A DNA stretch of 64,000 nt from Sorangium cellulosum (GTDB taxonomy: Bacteria; Myxococcota_A; Polyangia; Polyangiales; Polyangiaceae). Below are positions 18,546-27,656 of this stretch, piece by piece. Positions within the stretch are counted from its first letter, which is position 1. Each line of letters starts with the position of its first letter. The translations under genes were made by a program, and so were the position numbers. The notes beneath the pieces are model-generated. The model made no database searches and had not been told where the DNA came from. It saw only the letters and a program-made list of their open reading frames with translations. Where the stretch lies: assembly GCF_002950945.1 (NCBI RefSeq), contig NZ_CP012673.1, positions 5,827,001 to 5,891,000 on the forward strand, written 5' to 3'.

Positions 18546-18649
18546 ATGCAAAGCGCGCCGGACATGCATGGATCGTGGGCAGAGGCACCTTTGTCTGCAT
18601 CCTCGGCGCCCCGCTGGATGAATGGGTTGCCACCGGAAGAGGCACGACC

Positions 18650-21049
18650 ATGAGCGAGCAGATCACGTTTTCCTCGAGCATCCTGCCAGGCCTGACACGC
18701 GTGGTCGGGTTTCGCGGCGTGGAGGCGATCTCGCGCCCGTATCGGTTCGAGATCTTCTTCAGCATCCCGAGCGAAGGCGAGGAGGACGCGAACTTCTCGG
18801 AGATGGTCGGATCCAAGGCGCGGCTCGTGATTGACCGCCTGGACGACAAGAATCCGCCCTTCTTGTTCGCCGGCGTGCTCGCCGGCGTCGATCTGCTCCA
18901 CGAGTACGGCGGTCGCGCGCTGCTCAGGGCGGTGCTCGTGCCGCGGCTCTGGGGGCTCACGCTCTCGAAGCACAGCCGGATCTTCACGAAGAAGAGCGTG
19001 CCCGACGTGATCCGGGCCGTGCTCGAGGAGAACGGCATCGCGAGCGGCGACTACGAGCTCCGACTCGGCAGCCACGAGACCGAGGAGCACATCTGCCAGT
19101 ATCGCGAGAGCGACTTCGATTTCATCTCGCGGTGGATGGAGCGAGAAGGCATCTACTACTACTTCGAGCACACCGAGGACGGCGAGCGGCTCATCCTCTG
19201 CGACGACAAGGCGTATCCCGCGGAGGCGCTCGGCACGCCGGTCCGTTACCACCCGCAGACCGGCGAGGACCGGAGCGCGGGCGCCTCGTTCCGCACCTTC
19301 TCCTGCCAGCACGGGGCGCTCCCGTCGCGGGTGAAGCTCAAGGACTACGACTACGTCCGGCCGAACTTCCCCCTCTCGGGCGCGGCGCCGGTGTCGCCGT
19401 ACGGGGCCGGCGAGATCAGCCTGCACGGCGAGCGCTTCTTCAGCGCCGAGGCCGGCTCGCGGCTGGCCCAGCTGCGCGCCGAGGAGTACCTCGCCCGGGA
19501 GGCGGTGGCCCAGGCGAGCGGCTCGCGGCTCCACCTGCGCGCGGGGTACACCTTCGAGCTCGAGGAGCACCCGCGCGCGCGGCTGAACACGAAATACCTC
19601 GCGATCGAGGTGCGCCACCACGGCAACCAGTCCGCCGGGCACGACGACCTCCAGGAGCTCGTCCCGCTCGACCACGAGGAGGTCTACTTCGTCGAGGTCG
19701 CGGCCATCCCGGCCACGACGCAGTTCCGCGCGGAGTCGCGGACCGCGTGGCCCCGCATCTACGGCTACGAGAACGGCACGGTCGACGGCTCCGCGTCGAG
19801 CGAGTACGCGCAGATCGACGAGCACGGGCGCTACCTCGTCCGGTTCAAGTTCGACGAGGCGAGCCCGCGCGACGGCAGCGGGTCCACCTACGTCCGCATG
19901 ATGCAGCCGCACGGCGGCGGCGTCGAAGGGTTCCACTTCCCGCTGCGCCGCGGGACCGAGGTCGTGCTGAGCTTCCTCGGCGGCGACCCGGACCGCCCCG
20001 TCATCTCCGGCGTGGTGCCCAACGTGCTCACGCCGAGCCCGGTGACGAGCGGCAACCACACGAAGAACGTCATCCAGACCGGCGGCAGGAACCGCATCGA
20101 GATGGAGGACGCGGCCGGCTCGCAGCGCATCACGGTCTCGACGCCGCACGCGAACACGTACCTCCGGATGGGCGCGCCCAACGACAACCACGAGCTCATC
20201 GCCAAGACCGACGCGAAGAGCGTGTGGGACTCCGGCGGCAACTTCGACGTGCACGTCGGCAAGAAGGGCGGCGGCAACTGGGCCGTCAACGTCCGCGACA
20301 ACGTGTCGATGGACATCGAGAGCGGCAACTACAAGGCGAAGGCGAACGCGGGGAGCATGGAGTTCTTCGCGGCGCAGCAGGTGACGTGGGAGAGCGCCGG
20401 CGAGGGCAAGGCCATCTACGGCGACAAGACCGACTTCATCCAGGGCAACCAGAGCCTGCTCCGCATCGGCAACTTCCTGGTCTGGACCGGAGGGTCCATG
20501 ACCGCCGCGACGTACGGCGACACCGAGACCTACACGCTCGGGAACGTGAAATCGTACAACTACTCGGACACGGAAGAGCACAAGTTCGGGACCTTCAAGA
20601 GCACGGTCGACGGGCACACGATCGACAAGAAGAACGGGACCTTCGAGTCGTCGGTCGCGGGCATGACGATCGACAGGAAGGGCGGCGCGTTCATGTCGTT
20701 CACCGCGGGGACGGTGGTGGACATGAAGGCGTCCCTCAACTTCAACATGTTCCTGGGCCCGGTCATCGACATGAAGGTGGCGGCCACCGCGGAGTTTACG
20801 GGCGGCTTCAAGTTCTCGATCAACGCCGCTGGCTCCAACGAGCACACCCTCGGGACCAAGATCGCGACGAACGCGGGGGTGACGGTCAACATGAATTACG
20901 GCACGACGATCACCGCCAAGGCCGGCGCCGAGGTCGCCATGGAGAACGCGAAGCTCATCAAGAGGAACGTCAAGGTCGAGAGCCTGTCCGCGTCGATCAA
21001 GAAGCGGGTTGTCGCGGTGGAGAAGGTCGGGTTCAAGGTCATCCCGTAG
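18650..21049 (+). CDS. vgrG: Type VI secretion tip protein VgrG
   Basis: The 799-residue protein has the gp27-like hub (about 1-370; EISRPYRFEIFFSIP-type start, HICQYRESDFDFISRWMEREGIYYYFEH), the gp5 OB-fold (SSEYAQIDEHGRYLVRFKFD, then SGVVPN), and a long C-terminal beta-helix tail rich in G/T/D strands instead of a recognised toxin domain. It trimerises at the tip of the type VI needle. The ATG at 18650 begins the conserved hub; an in-frame open stretch upstream lies in repeat copy 2 and is unlikely to be coding. It heads a run of same-strand genes to 27643 with overlaps or short gaps, indicating one operon. No tss structural genes are nearby. Confidence 0.96.
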   Translation: MSEQITFSSSILPGLTRVVGFRGVEAISRPYRFEIFFSIPSEGEEDANFSEMVGSKARLVIDRLDDKNPPFLFAGVLAGVDLLHEYGGRALLRAVLVPRLWGLTLSKHSRIFTKKSVPDVIRAVLEENGIASGDYELRLGSHETEEHICQYRESDFDFISRWMEREGIYYYFEHTEDGERLILCDDKAYPAEALGTPVRYHPQTGEDRSAGASFRTFSCQHGALPSRVKLKDYDYVRPNFPLSGAAPVSPYGAGEISLHGERFFSAEAGSRLAQLRAEEYLAREAVAQASGSRLHLRAGYTFELEEHPRARLNTKYLAIEVRHHGNQSAGHDDLQELVPLDHEEVYFVEVAAIPATTQFRAESRTAWPRIYGYENGTVDGSASSEYAQIDEHGRYLVRFKFDEASPRDGSGSTYVRMMQPHGGGVEGFHFPLRRGTEVVLSFLGGDPDRPVISGVVPNVLTPSPVTSGNHTKNVIQTGGRNRIEMEDAAGSQRITVSTPHANTYLRMGAPNDNHELIAKTDAKSVWDSGGNFDVHVGKKGGGNWAVNVRDNVSMDIESGNYKAKANAGSMEFFAAQQVTWESAGEGKAIYGDKTDFIQGNQSLLRIGNFLVWTGGSMTAATYGDTETYTLGNVKSYNYSDTEEHKFGTFKSTVDGHTIDKKNGTFESSVAGMTIDRKGGAFMSFTAGTVVDMKASLNFNMFLGPVIDMKVAATAEFTGGFKFSINAAGSNEHTLGTKIATNAGVTVNMNYGTTITAKAGAEVAMENAKLIKRNVKVESLSASIKKRVVAVEKVGFKVIP

Positions 21050-21095
21050 CGCTTTTGAAGACGAGCATCGATGAGCATCGAGGGCGGAGCACGAC

Positions 21096-22376
21096 GTGGC
21101 GCGTGACGTGATAACCGAGCAACCCGGCGGCGGCCGCGGCCCGGCGGCCGAGCTGAAGCTCGCCCTGGAGCAGGCGCGCGAAGCGCTCCGAGGCGCCAGG
21201 GGACGGAACGAGGCCTTCCGGACGGCGCCGGCCGAGGGGACGGCCGATCCACGCGCCGCGCTCGCCGAGGCCGCCCGGGCGCTGCGCCAGGCGTCGGGGC
21301 CTGCGCCCGTCGCGCCGCCGCGAAAAGACCGCGGCGGGCCCGCGGCCGGCACGAAGGACGACCCCCGGCGCGCGATCGGCGCGAGCGTCGCGCTCGCCAC
21401 GTCCCACCTGGCGATGCCCGGCGGGGCGGCCGATCCGGAGGGCGTGGCCAGGCTGCGCCGCGCCGGGGCCGCGCTCGCGGCGTCGCCGGGCGCGCTCGAT
21501 CGGCTCGTCCCGGAAGCGGCCCTGGGCAGGCCCACGCCCGAGGCCGATCCGTCCCTGCGCGCCGCAGTCGAGGCGGCGATCGCCGCGGGCGAGCCGCTCG
21601 TGGGCCGGGATCTCCAGGGCGCCGATCTGCGCGGGCTGGTCCTCGCGGGGGTGGATCTGAGCGAGGCCTCGCTCCAGGGCGCGGACCTGTCCGGCTGTGA
21701 GCTCTCCGGGGCGAACCTCGCCGGGGCCGACCTCTCCCGCGCCCGGCTGGAGGGCGCCCAGCTCCAGGGCGCCGACCTCCACGAGGCGAAGCTCGCGGAG
21801 GTCCAGGCCGGCCGGGCGGAGTTCCGGGGCGCCGACCTGCGCGGCGTGGTGCTCCAGAAGGCATGGCTCGAGGGGGCGCGCCTGCCCGAGGCCGACCTGC
21901 GCGGCGCCGACCTCTTCGGCGCGATCGCGCGCAGCGCCGACTTCGGCGGCGCCCGCGCGGACGCGGTGCTCTTCTCGCACGTCGATCTCCGGGGAGCGCG
22001 GTTCGTGCGGGCGAACCTCGAGAAGGCGACCTTCTTCCAGTGCGAGGCGGCGCGGGCCGACTTCGCCGAGGCGCAGCTCGAGGGCGCCACGTTCAGCAGC
22101 GTGCGCGCCGAGCGCGCCTCGTTCCGCAAGGCGAGGGCGCGCGCGCTCCGGGTGCTCCCGGCGTCCACGCTCCGCGGCGCGGATCTCTCCGAGGCGGCGC
22201 TCGACGGGGCGCGCCTCCGCGGGATCGACCTGGAAGGCGCCTGCCTCGAGGGGGCCACCGCGGAGGGCGCCGACCTGCGCGGCGCGCGCCTGCGCGACGC
22301 GCGCCTCACCGGGATGACCGGCCAGGCGGGCCTGGGGATCCCCGGCCAGGCGAGCCTGGAAGGAGGCCGGCCGTGA
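21096..22376 (+). CDS. Pentapeptide-repeat protein of the type VI island
   Basis: The 426-residue protein starts at GTG 21096, 46 bases after vgrG. The first 140 residues are Ala/Arg-rich and helical-looking; residues 150-420 are a right-handed pentapeptide beta-helix (ADLRGLVLAGVDLSEASLQGADL and so on), interrupted by a DAVLFSHVDL...KATFFQC segment. The same arrangement, including KATFFQC, forms the C-terminus of the DUF2169 protein encoded next, so the two are paralogous by duplication. Pentapeptide helices are known to mimic DNA or serve as scaffolds; the role here is unknown. Its stop overlaps the next gene's GTG start. Confidence 0.85.
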   Translation: MARDVITEQPGGGRGPAAELKLALEQAREALRGARGRNEAFRTAPAEGTADPRAALAEAARALRQASGPAPVAPPRKDRGGPAAGTKDDPRRAIGASVALATSHLAMPGGAADPEGVARLRRAGAALAASPGALDRLVPEAALGRPTPEADPSLRAAVEAAIAAGEPLVGRDLQGADLRGLVLAGVDLSEASLQGADLSGCELSGANLAGADLSRARLEGAQLQGADLHEAKLAEVQAGRAEFRGADLRGVVLQKAWLEGARLPEADLRGADLFGAIARSADFGGARADAVLFSHVDLRGARFVRANLEKATFFQCEAARADFAEAQLEGATFSSVRAERASFRKARARALRVLPASTLRGADLSEAALDGARLRGIDLEGACLEGATAEGADLRGARLRDARLTGMTGQAGLGIPGQASLEGGRP

Positions 22377-25063
22377 CACGCGTCGTGAGGCCGGTGCGCC
22401 TCTCCCTCAACCAGCGCGTGGTCACCGTCCGCCGCGCGCACCACCTCAGCGTGGGCGTGCTCCTGTACTTCCCCCTGGACGCGCCGGAGCTCGCGTTGCC
22501 CGAGGCCGCGATGTGGCAGGAGGTCGCGAGGACGCTGGGCAAGGACGCGATCCTCGACGAGGGCCTGCCCAAGCCGCGCGGCGAGGTCCTCGTCTTCGGC
22601 CGGGCGTACGCCCCCGGCGGGAAGCCGCAGCCGGCGTTCCCGGCGCGGCTGGAGGTGCGCCGCGGCGACGCCCCCCTCGTCGACAAGAGCCTCTACGTCG
22701 TCGGCAAGCGGCGGTGGCAGCTCGGCGGCCCGACCGAGCCCGAGCCCATCACGGAGATGGAGCTCGTCTGGGAGAACGCCTTCGGCGGGCCGGACTACCC
22801 GCCCAACCCGCGGGGCATGGGGCTCGCGCCCACCGAGGAAGGCGGGGCCCGGGTGCACCTCTTGCCGCACCTGGAGCACCCGCAGCACCTCGTGAAATCG
22901 CCCGGCGACCGGCCGCCGCCCGCGTGTTTCGGGTCGCTCGACCCGACGCTCGCCGGGCGCCTGGCCAAGATGGGGACGTACGGCCCCAAATGGGTCGAGC
23001 AGGAGTTCCCCGGCTTCGCGAAGGATCTGGATCCGGAGTACTTCCAGGTGGCCCCGGAAGATCAGCGGCTGCCCGCCGGCTACTTCGAGGGCGGCGAGGC
23101 GCTGGTGCTGGAGAACCTGCACCCCACGAAGCCGCGCCTCGCGGCCCGCGTGCCCAGGGTCCGCGCGCGGTGCTTCGTCCAGCGCAAGGGCGGCGCCGGC
23201 GCGGCGGGCGGCGACGGCAACGGCGACGCGCCCCTGGAGGAGGTCGCGACGCGCCTGGAGACGGTGATCCTCCTCCCCGGCGCGGAGCGGGGCGTCGCGA
23301 TCTTCCGCGGCATGGTCGACGTCGCCGAGGACGACGCGGCGGATCTCGACGTGCTCCTGCTCGCCCTCGACCGGTCCGACGCCCCGCGGCCGCTCGAGCA
23401 CTACCGCGCGGTGCTCGCGCAGCGGCTCGACAAGGACAAGGGCCACCTCCACGCGCTGCGCGACAGGGATCTCCTGCCGCAGGCCGATCCGGGCGCGCCG
23501 CCCGTCTCCTTCCCCGACGAGCGCCTGAGCGACATGGAGGAGCTCCTGAAGCGGAAGGGGCACATGGAGCGGCGGTCGCGCGCGCGCGCGCAGCGCGAGC
23601 TCGCCGACGCGCGCGCGGCGGCCGCGGCGCTCGGGAACAATCCGGACGAGACGTTGCCGAGGGAGGTGCCGCCCGCGCCGGAGCCGCCGGGGATCGAGGA
23701 TCTGGCCGACTTCGTCGAGCGCGCGGAGGCCGAGGCCGCCGCGGCCATGAAGGAAGCCGAGGCGCAGGACCCCAGCGAGCAGGCGCGGAAGCTCTGCGCC
23801 GAGCAGGGGATCGACTTCGACGCGATGGCCGAAAAGGGCCGGCGCGAAGGGGGCGGCCCGCCGAAGTTCCGCGCGGACGAGGAGCTCGCGCGCCTCCGCG
23901 AGCTCGCCGGGGTGGGCCGCGCCGGCGGCGCTCCGATGGACGACCTCGAGGCGAAGCTCGCGGATCCGGCCTTCGCCGAGGGCCTGCGCCAGACCGAGGC
24001 GTCGCTGCTCGGCGCCTACCGCCTCGCCGCCCACCTGCTCCCGCCCGCCTCGCCGCGGGACGAGGCGGCCCAGGCCGCCCTCCGCGCCGACGTGGAGCGC
24101 GCGCTCGCCGCGGGCGAGCCGCTCGCCCGGCGCGACTTGACCGGCGCCGACCTGCGGGGGCTGCGCCTCGCCGGCGTCGACCTCGGCGAGGCGCTGCTCG
24201 AGGGGGCGGACCTCACGGCGTGTGACCTCTCCGGGGCCGACCTGTCCGGCGCGGTGCTGGCGCGCGCGCGGCTCGAGCGGGCGGCGCTGTCCGGGGCCCG
24301 GCTCGTCGAGGCGAACCTCGGCGAGGCCGAGCTCGCCGGCGCGAGCTTCGAGGGGGCCCGGCTGTCCGGGGCGAATCTCCACCGGGCGCGGCTCGCGGGG
24401 GCGCTGCTGTCGGGCGCGGACCTCGAGGGCGCGGACCTCTACGAGACCACCCTCCCGGGCGCGGACCTCCGCGGCGTGGCGGCGGACGACGTGCTGTTCT
24501 TCCGGGTCGATCTCGCCGGCGTGTGTTTCGCGGGCGCGAAGCTCCGCAAGGCGACGTTCTTCCAGTGCACGGGCCGGGACATCGACTTCAGCGACGCCGA
24601 GCTCGAGCAGGCGACCTTCGTGCAGATGCACGTGGAAGGCGCCTCGTTCCAGCGCGCCCGCGCGGCGAACATTCGTCTGGTACCGGAATCTTCTCTGCCA
24701 GGGGCGGATTTTTCCGGGGCCGAGCTCGCGGGGGCGCACCTGCGCGGCGTCGGGCTCGCGGGGGCGGTCTTCGAGGGGGCCGCGGCCGAGGAGGCGGACT
24801 TCAGCGAGGCCGACCTGCGCGGGGCGCGCCTCGCGTCGCTCCGCGGCAAGGGCGCGCGGTTCATCCGGGCCGACCTGAGGGACGCGGATCTCTCGGGCGC
24901 CAACCTCATGGACGCCCTGCTGCAGAAGGCCAAGCTCGCCGGGGCGAACCTCGCCCGGACGAACCTCTTCTCCGCGAACCTGCTCCAGGCCCGCGGCGAC
25001 GACCGGACGAGCTTCGCCGACGCCCACACGAAGCGCGTGCTCTTCACGAGGCAGGACGGATGA
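22373..25063 (+). CDS. DUF2169-pentapeptide repeat fusion protein, second copy
   Basis: The 896-residue protein starts with GTG at 22373, overlapping the previous stop (GTGA) and preceded by GGAGG. DUF2169 spans about 1-320 (WENAFGGPDYPPNPRGMG, YFQVAPEDQRLP, LVLENLHPTKPRL). A helical, Glu/Ala-rich middle part (about 340-570) is followed by a pentapeptide beta-helix (about 580-880). The helix contains the KATFFQC segment shared with the preceding gene. It differs from the first fusion (15822-18332) in lacking the HWS repeats. DUF2169 as a VgrG-loading adaptor is known from other type VI systems. That adaptor and helix travel in one chain suggests the helix is delivered or presented with the tip, which is inference. 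Confidence 0.87.
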   Translation: MTRVVRPVRLSLNQRVVTVRRAHHLSVGVLLYFPLDAPELALPEAAMWQEVARTLGKDAILDEGLPKPRGEVLVFGRAYAPGGKPQPAFPARLEVRRGDAPLVDKSLYVVGKRRWQLGGPTEPEPITEMELVWENAFGGPDYPPNPRGMGLAPTEEGGARVHLLPHLEHPQHLVKSPGDRPPPACFGSLDPTLAGRLAKMGTYGPKWVEQEFPGFAKDLDPEYFQVAPEDQRLPAGYFEGGEALVLENLHPTKPRLAARVPRVRARCFVQRKGGAGAAGGDGNGDAPLEEVATRLETVILLPGAERGVAIFRGMVDVAEDDAADLDVLLLALDRSDAPRPLEHYRAVLAQRLDKDKGHLHALRDRDLLPQADPGAPPVSFPDERLSDMEELLKRKGHMERRSRARAQRELADARAAAAALGNNPDETLPREVPPAPEPPGIEDLADFVERAEAEAAAAMKEAEAQDPSEQARKLCAEQGIDFDAMAEKGRREGGGPPKFRADEELARLRELAGVGRAGGAPMDDLEAKLADPAFAEGLRQTEASLLGAYRLAAHLLPPASPRDEAAQAALRADVERALAAGEPLARRDLTGADLRGLRLAGVDLGEALLEGADLTACDLSGADLSGAVLARARLERAALSGARLVEANLGEAELAGASFEGARLSGANLHRARLAGALLSGADLEGADLYETTLPGADLRGVAADDVLFFRVDLAGVCFAGAKLRKATFFQCTGRDIDFSDAELEQATFVQMHVEGASFQRARAANIRLVPESSLPGADFSGAELAGAHLRGVGLAGAVFEGAAAEEADFSEADLRGARLASLRGKGARFIRADLRDADLSGANLMDALLQKAKLAGANLARTNLFSANLLQARGDDRTSFADAHTKRVLFTRQDG

Positions 25064-26103
25064 CCCGGGACGATTTGATGGCGATGGTCGAGGCGGGCGA
25101 GCCGATCGTCGAGGCGCGCCTCGCCGGGCTCGACCTGTCCGGGAGCGATCTCTCGGGGGTGGTCTTCGAGAAGGTCTCGTTCCGGGGCGCGATCCTCGCG
25201 GGCGCCAGCCTGGAGGAGTCGGTGCTCAGCGCGTGCGATCTCTCCGGGGTCGATCTCTCCGGGGTCAAGGCGCGCCACAGCACGTGGATCCAGTGCGCGC
25301 TGCTCGGCGCCTCCTTCCGCGGCGCCGATCTCCAGTCGGCGGACTTCGTGGAGTGCGACGCCTCGGGCGCCTCGTTCGACGGCGCCGACCTGACGGTCGG
25401 GGACATGGTGAAGGGGCGCGCCGACCAGGCGAGCTTCCGCGGGGCGAACCTCGACCGCTTCGCGTTCGTGGACACCGAGATGGCCGAGGTGGTGCTCGAG
25501 GAGGCGCGGCTCCACCAGGCGTGCCTGCTCAACACCGACCTGTCCACGGCGCGCCTGCGCGGCGCCTCGATGCACCTCGCGGTGCTCGCCGGGGCGAGCC
25601 TGCGCGGGCAGGACCTCTCGGGCATGAACCTGACGCTGGCGCAGCTCACCGACGCCGATCTCGCCGGGTGCGACCTGCGGGGCGCGACGCTCGTCCAGGC
25701 GAACTTCAAGGGCGCCGATCTCACGGCGGCGAAGCTCGACGGCGCGCGCGCCGAGCGCGCCATCTTCTTCGGCGCGCGCCTCGCGGGCGCGTCGGCCGAG
25801 CACCTCAAGGCGCGCCAGGCGACCTTCTCCGAGGCCGACCTCGAGGCGGCGAACCTCGGCGACGCCGACCTCTACCAGGCGATCTTCCAGCGCGCGAAGT
25901 GCCCGCTCGCGAGCTTCCGCGGCGCCGATCTCACCTACGCCGACCTCTCGCGCGCGGGCGTCGAGCAGGCCGACTTTTCGCATGCGAAGCTCTTCCGCGC
26001 CCGCTTCCACCAGACGCGCGACGCGGGCGCGATCTTCACGAACCGCGCCCTCGCGCTCGGCGACGACGAGGAGCTCTTGGAAGCCGAGCGCTGGACGCCC
26101 TGA
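25060..26103 (+). CDS. Pentapeptide-repeat protein of the type VI island
   Basis: This 347-residue protein is almost entirely pentapeptide repeat (about 25-330), with the usual A(D/N)LXX coils. Unlike its neighbours it has almost no N-terminal extension: MTRDDLMAMVEAGEPIVEAR leads straight into the first coil. A break at HSTWIQC near residue 70 resembles the KATFFQC break in the two preceding proteins. It ends with a short acidic helix. The ATG overlaps the stop of the preceding gene, so translation is probably coupled. No enzymatic domain is visible. Confidence 0.87.
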   Translation: MTRDDLMAMVEAGEPIVEARLAGLDLSGSDLSGVVFEKVSFRGAILAGASLEESVLSACDLSGVDLSGVKARHSTWIQCALLGASFRGADLQSADFVECDASGASFDGADLTVGDMVKGRADQASFRGANLDRFAFVDTEMAEVVLEEARLHQACLLNTDLSTARLRGASMHLAVLAGASLRGQDLSGMNLTLAQLTDADLAGCDLRGATLVQANFKGADLTAAKLDGARAERAIFFGARLAGASAEHLKARQATFSEADLEAANLGDADLYQAIFQRAKCPLASFRGADLTYADLSRAGVEQADFSHAKLFRARFHQTRDAGAIFTNRALALGDDEELLEAERWTP

Positions 26104-26136
26104 GGGGTTCCCCTCCCGGACAGCAGGAGAGAGACG

Positions 26137-26787
26137 ATGCGAGACAATCTGGCGAGACAACGGGTGGAGACCTTCGCGACGCAGGAGGTGGGCACGGTCA
26201 TCGGGGTGATGGGCCGGTCGTTCCAGGTGCGCGTCGGGTCGGGCGATTACGCCGCGCGGCGCGCGGTGAGCTGCCTCGTCGAGCCGGCGCTCGGCGATCG
26301 CGTCCTGCTCGCGCTGCACGAGGGCGGCTGCCACGTGCTCGCCGTGCTCGACCGCGACGGGGACGCGCCGGCGCGCCTCGTGGCCGACGGCGATCTGGAG
26401 GTGTGCGCCCCGAACGGCCGCTTCACGGTCACGGCGGGGGAGGGGGTGCGCCTCGTCACGCCGGCCGAGGCGGCCGTGGCCGCGGGCACGGTGCGCGTCG
26501 CCGCCGCGGAGGGCTCGTTCGCCGTCGGGGCGATGACGTACGTCGGCGAGCAGCTCGTGGCGCAGGTGCACCGCGTGAAGACCGTGGCGAGGTCGGTCGA
26601 GTCGATCGCGGGCCGCTGGGTGCAGCGCCTCGACCGCGCGTACCGCTTCATCGCCGAGTCGGAGCAGGTGCGGGCGCAGTATTACGAGGTCAAGGCCAGG
26701 GCCGCCGTGAACATCAAGGCGGAGGCGACGCTCGTCTCGAGCGGCGAGCTCACGAAGATCGACGGCGGGCAGATCCACCTCGGCTGA
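26137..26787 (+). CDS. DUF3540 family type VI secretion accessory protein
   Basis: The 216-residue protein matches DUF3540, a family almost always found beside DUF2169, DUF4150 and pentapeptide-repeat genes in VgrG islands. An N-terminal beta-barrel-like part (about 15-75; VGTVIGVMGRSFQVRVGSG, then CLVEPALGDRVL) resembles the OB-fold of VgrG. The C-terminus (VKARAAVNIKAEATL...LTKIDGGQIHLG) resembles the end of VgrG/DUF2345 tails. This suggests a small spike-like or spike-binding piece. A helical segment (about 140-185) lies between. It starts at ATG 26137 with a GGAGAGAG-like site and lies 12 bases before the PAAR-like gene. Confidence 0.85.
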   Translation: MRDNLARQRVETFATQEVGTVIGVMGRSFQVRVGSGDYAARRAVSCLVEPALGDRVLLALHEGGCHVLAVLDRDGDAPARLVADGDLEVCAPNGRFTVTAGEGVRLVTPAEAAVAAGTVRVAAAEGSFAVGAMTYVGEQLVAQVHRVKTVARSVESIAGRWVQRLDRAYRFIAESEQVRAQYYEVKARAAVNIKAEATLVSSGELTKIDGGQIHLG

Positions 26788-26799
26788 CAGGAGGCTCCG

Positions 26800-27189
26800 A
26801 TGTTCGCAAACTCGCAGATGGGAGGCATGGCCCTGGGTGGGCCCGACGTGTGCCTGACGCCGCCGGCGCACCTGCCGGTGCCGTATCCCAACCTGTCGGC
26901 CCAGCCGATGGGGGTGCCGGCGGTCTACAACGTGCTGGTCAGCTGCACGCCGGCGCACAACATGCGGACGCAGGTGCCGCTGACGAACGGCGACAACGCC
27001 GGCCTGGAGACGGGCGTCGTGTCGCACACGGTGATGGGCCCCTCGCGCCACATCACCGGGGCGTTCACCGTGCTCGTGGGCGGCGCGCCCGTCACGCGCA
27101 TGACGAGCATCACGCTGCAGAACTCCGTGAACTCACCCGGGATCAGCATCGTGCCGAGCCAGGTCAAGGTGCTCGTCCTCGCCCCCTAG
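26800..27189 (+). CDS. DUF4150 (PAAR-like) spike tip protein
   Basis: The 129-residue protein matches the DUF4150/PAAR-like family. Features are MFANSQMGGMALGGPDVC at the start, PPAHLPVPYPNLS, the VPLTNGDNAGLETGVVS segment and a C-terminal SPGISIVPSQVKVLVLAP. PAAR-like proteins cap the VgrG trimer and sharpen the type VI needle. This one is a bare tip without an attached toxin domain. It sits 12 bases after DUF3540 and 7 bases before the last gene of the operon, with a GGAGG ribosome site. Confidence 0.92.
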   Translation: MFANSQMGGMALGGPDVCLTPPAHLPVPYPNLSAQPMGVPAVYNVLVSCTPAHNMRTQVPLTNGDNAGLETGVVSHTVMGPSRHITGAFTVLVGGAPVTRMTSITLQNSVNSPGISIVPSQVKVLVLAP

Positions 27190-27196
27190 GCGGCCC

Positions 27197-27643
27197 ATGA
27201 AGGAGCACAACCGGCTCCGCATCGAGCGCCTCACGGCCCGGTACGCGCGGCGCATCGAGGAGACCCGCCCCACCGCGGAGGCGGAGTTCCTCCGCGAGTT
27301 CGACGCGCTGCGGGAGCGCGTGCTGCGCCCCCAGATGGAGGAGTTCGCGGGCGAGCTGCGGAAGGCGGGGCACGCGCCGCGCCTCGTGTTCGACGAGGGG
27401 CACGGCAGGCCGAGCATCGAGCTCGCGCTCGGCCTGCGCGAGGCCACGGCGACCCGCAACGTGGTCGGCTTCTGCGTCATCCGCTGGACGGGCTACCCGC
27501 TGCAGGTGCTCGCGTACCTCGAGGTCAACCCCACGCCCTTCGACCTCGACCGGTTCGCCCGCCCCGCCGACGTGTCGCCCGAGCGGGTCGAGCAGCTGCT
27601 CGTCGAGGCGATCGAGCAGATCCTCGTCTGCAACGCGCCCTGA
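27197..27643 (+). CDS. Hypothetical protein, last gene of the type VI island
   Basis: The 148-residue protein is unrecognised. Residues 1-65 are strongly helical and charged (RLTARYARRIEETRP, then FDALRERVLRPQMEEF). Residues 66-148 look alpha/beta (APRLVFDEGHGRPSIELAL, VVGFCVIRWTGYPLQVLAYL) and end with a helix. No signal peptide or membrane segment is present. It is 7 bases from the PAAR-like gene, so it belongs to the operon. By position it could be an immunity protein, a chaperone or a small cargo; none of these can be shown from sequence. It converges with the next gene, 13 bases away. Confidence 0.75.
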   Translation: MKEHNRLRIERLTARYARRIEETRPTAEAEFLREFDALRERVLRPQMEEFAGELRKAGHAPRLVFDEGHGRPSIELALGLREATATRNVVGFCVIRWTGYPLQVLAYLEVNPTPFDLDRFARPADVSPERVEQLLVEAIEQILVCNAP

Positions 27644-27656
27644 GGCGCCGCGCGGG

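Noticed and set aside
18353..25027. A 2224-codon reverse-strand open frame across the type VI island
   Set aside because: It is the mirror image of real genes in GC-rich, highly repetitive pentapeptide DNA; its Arg/Ala/Glu-rich translation has no domain, and the forward strand holds recognisable families throughout.
15822..27643. Complete type VI or phage-tail cluster
   Set aside because: Only tip and accessory genes are present; no sheath, tube, baseplate or ClpV gene lies in the window.
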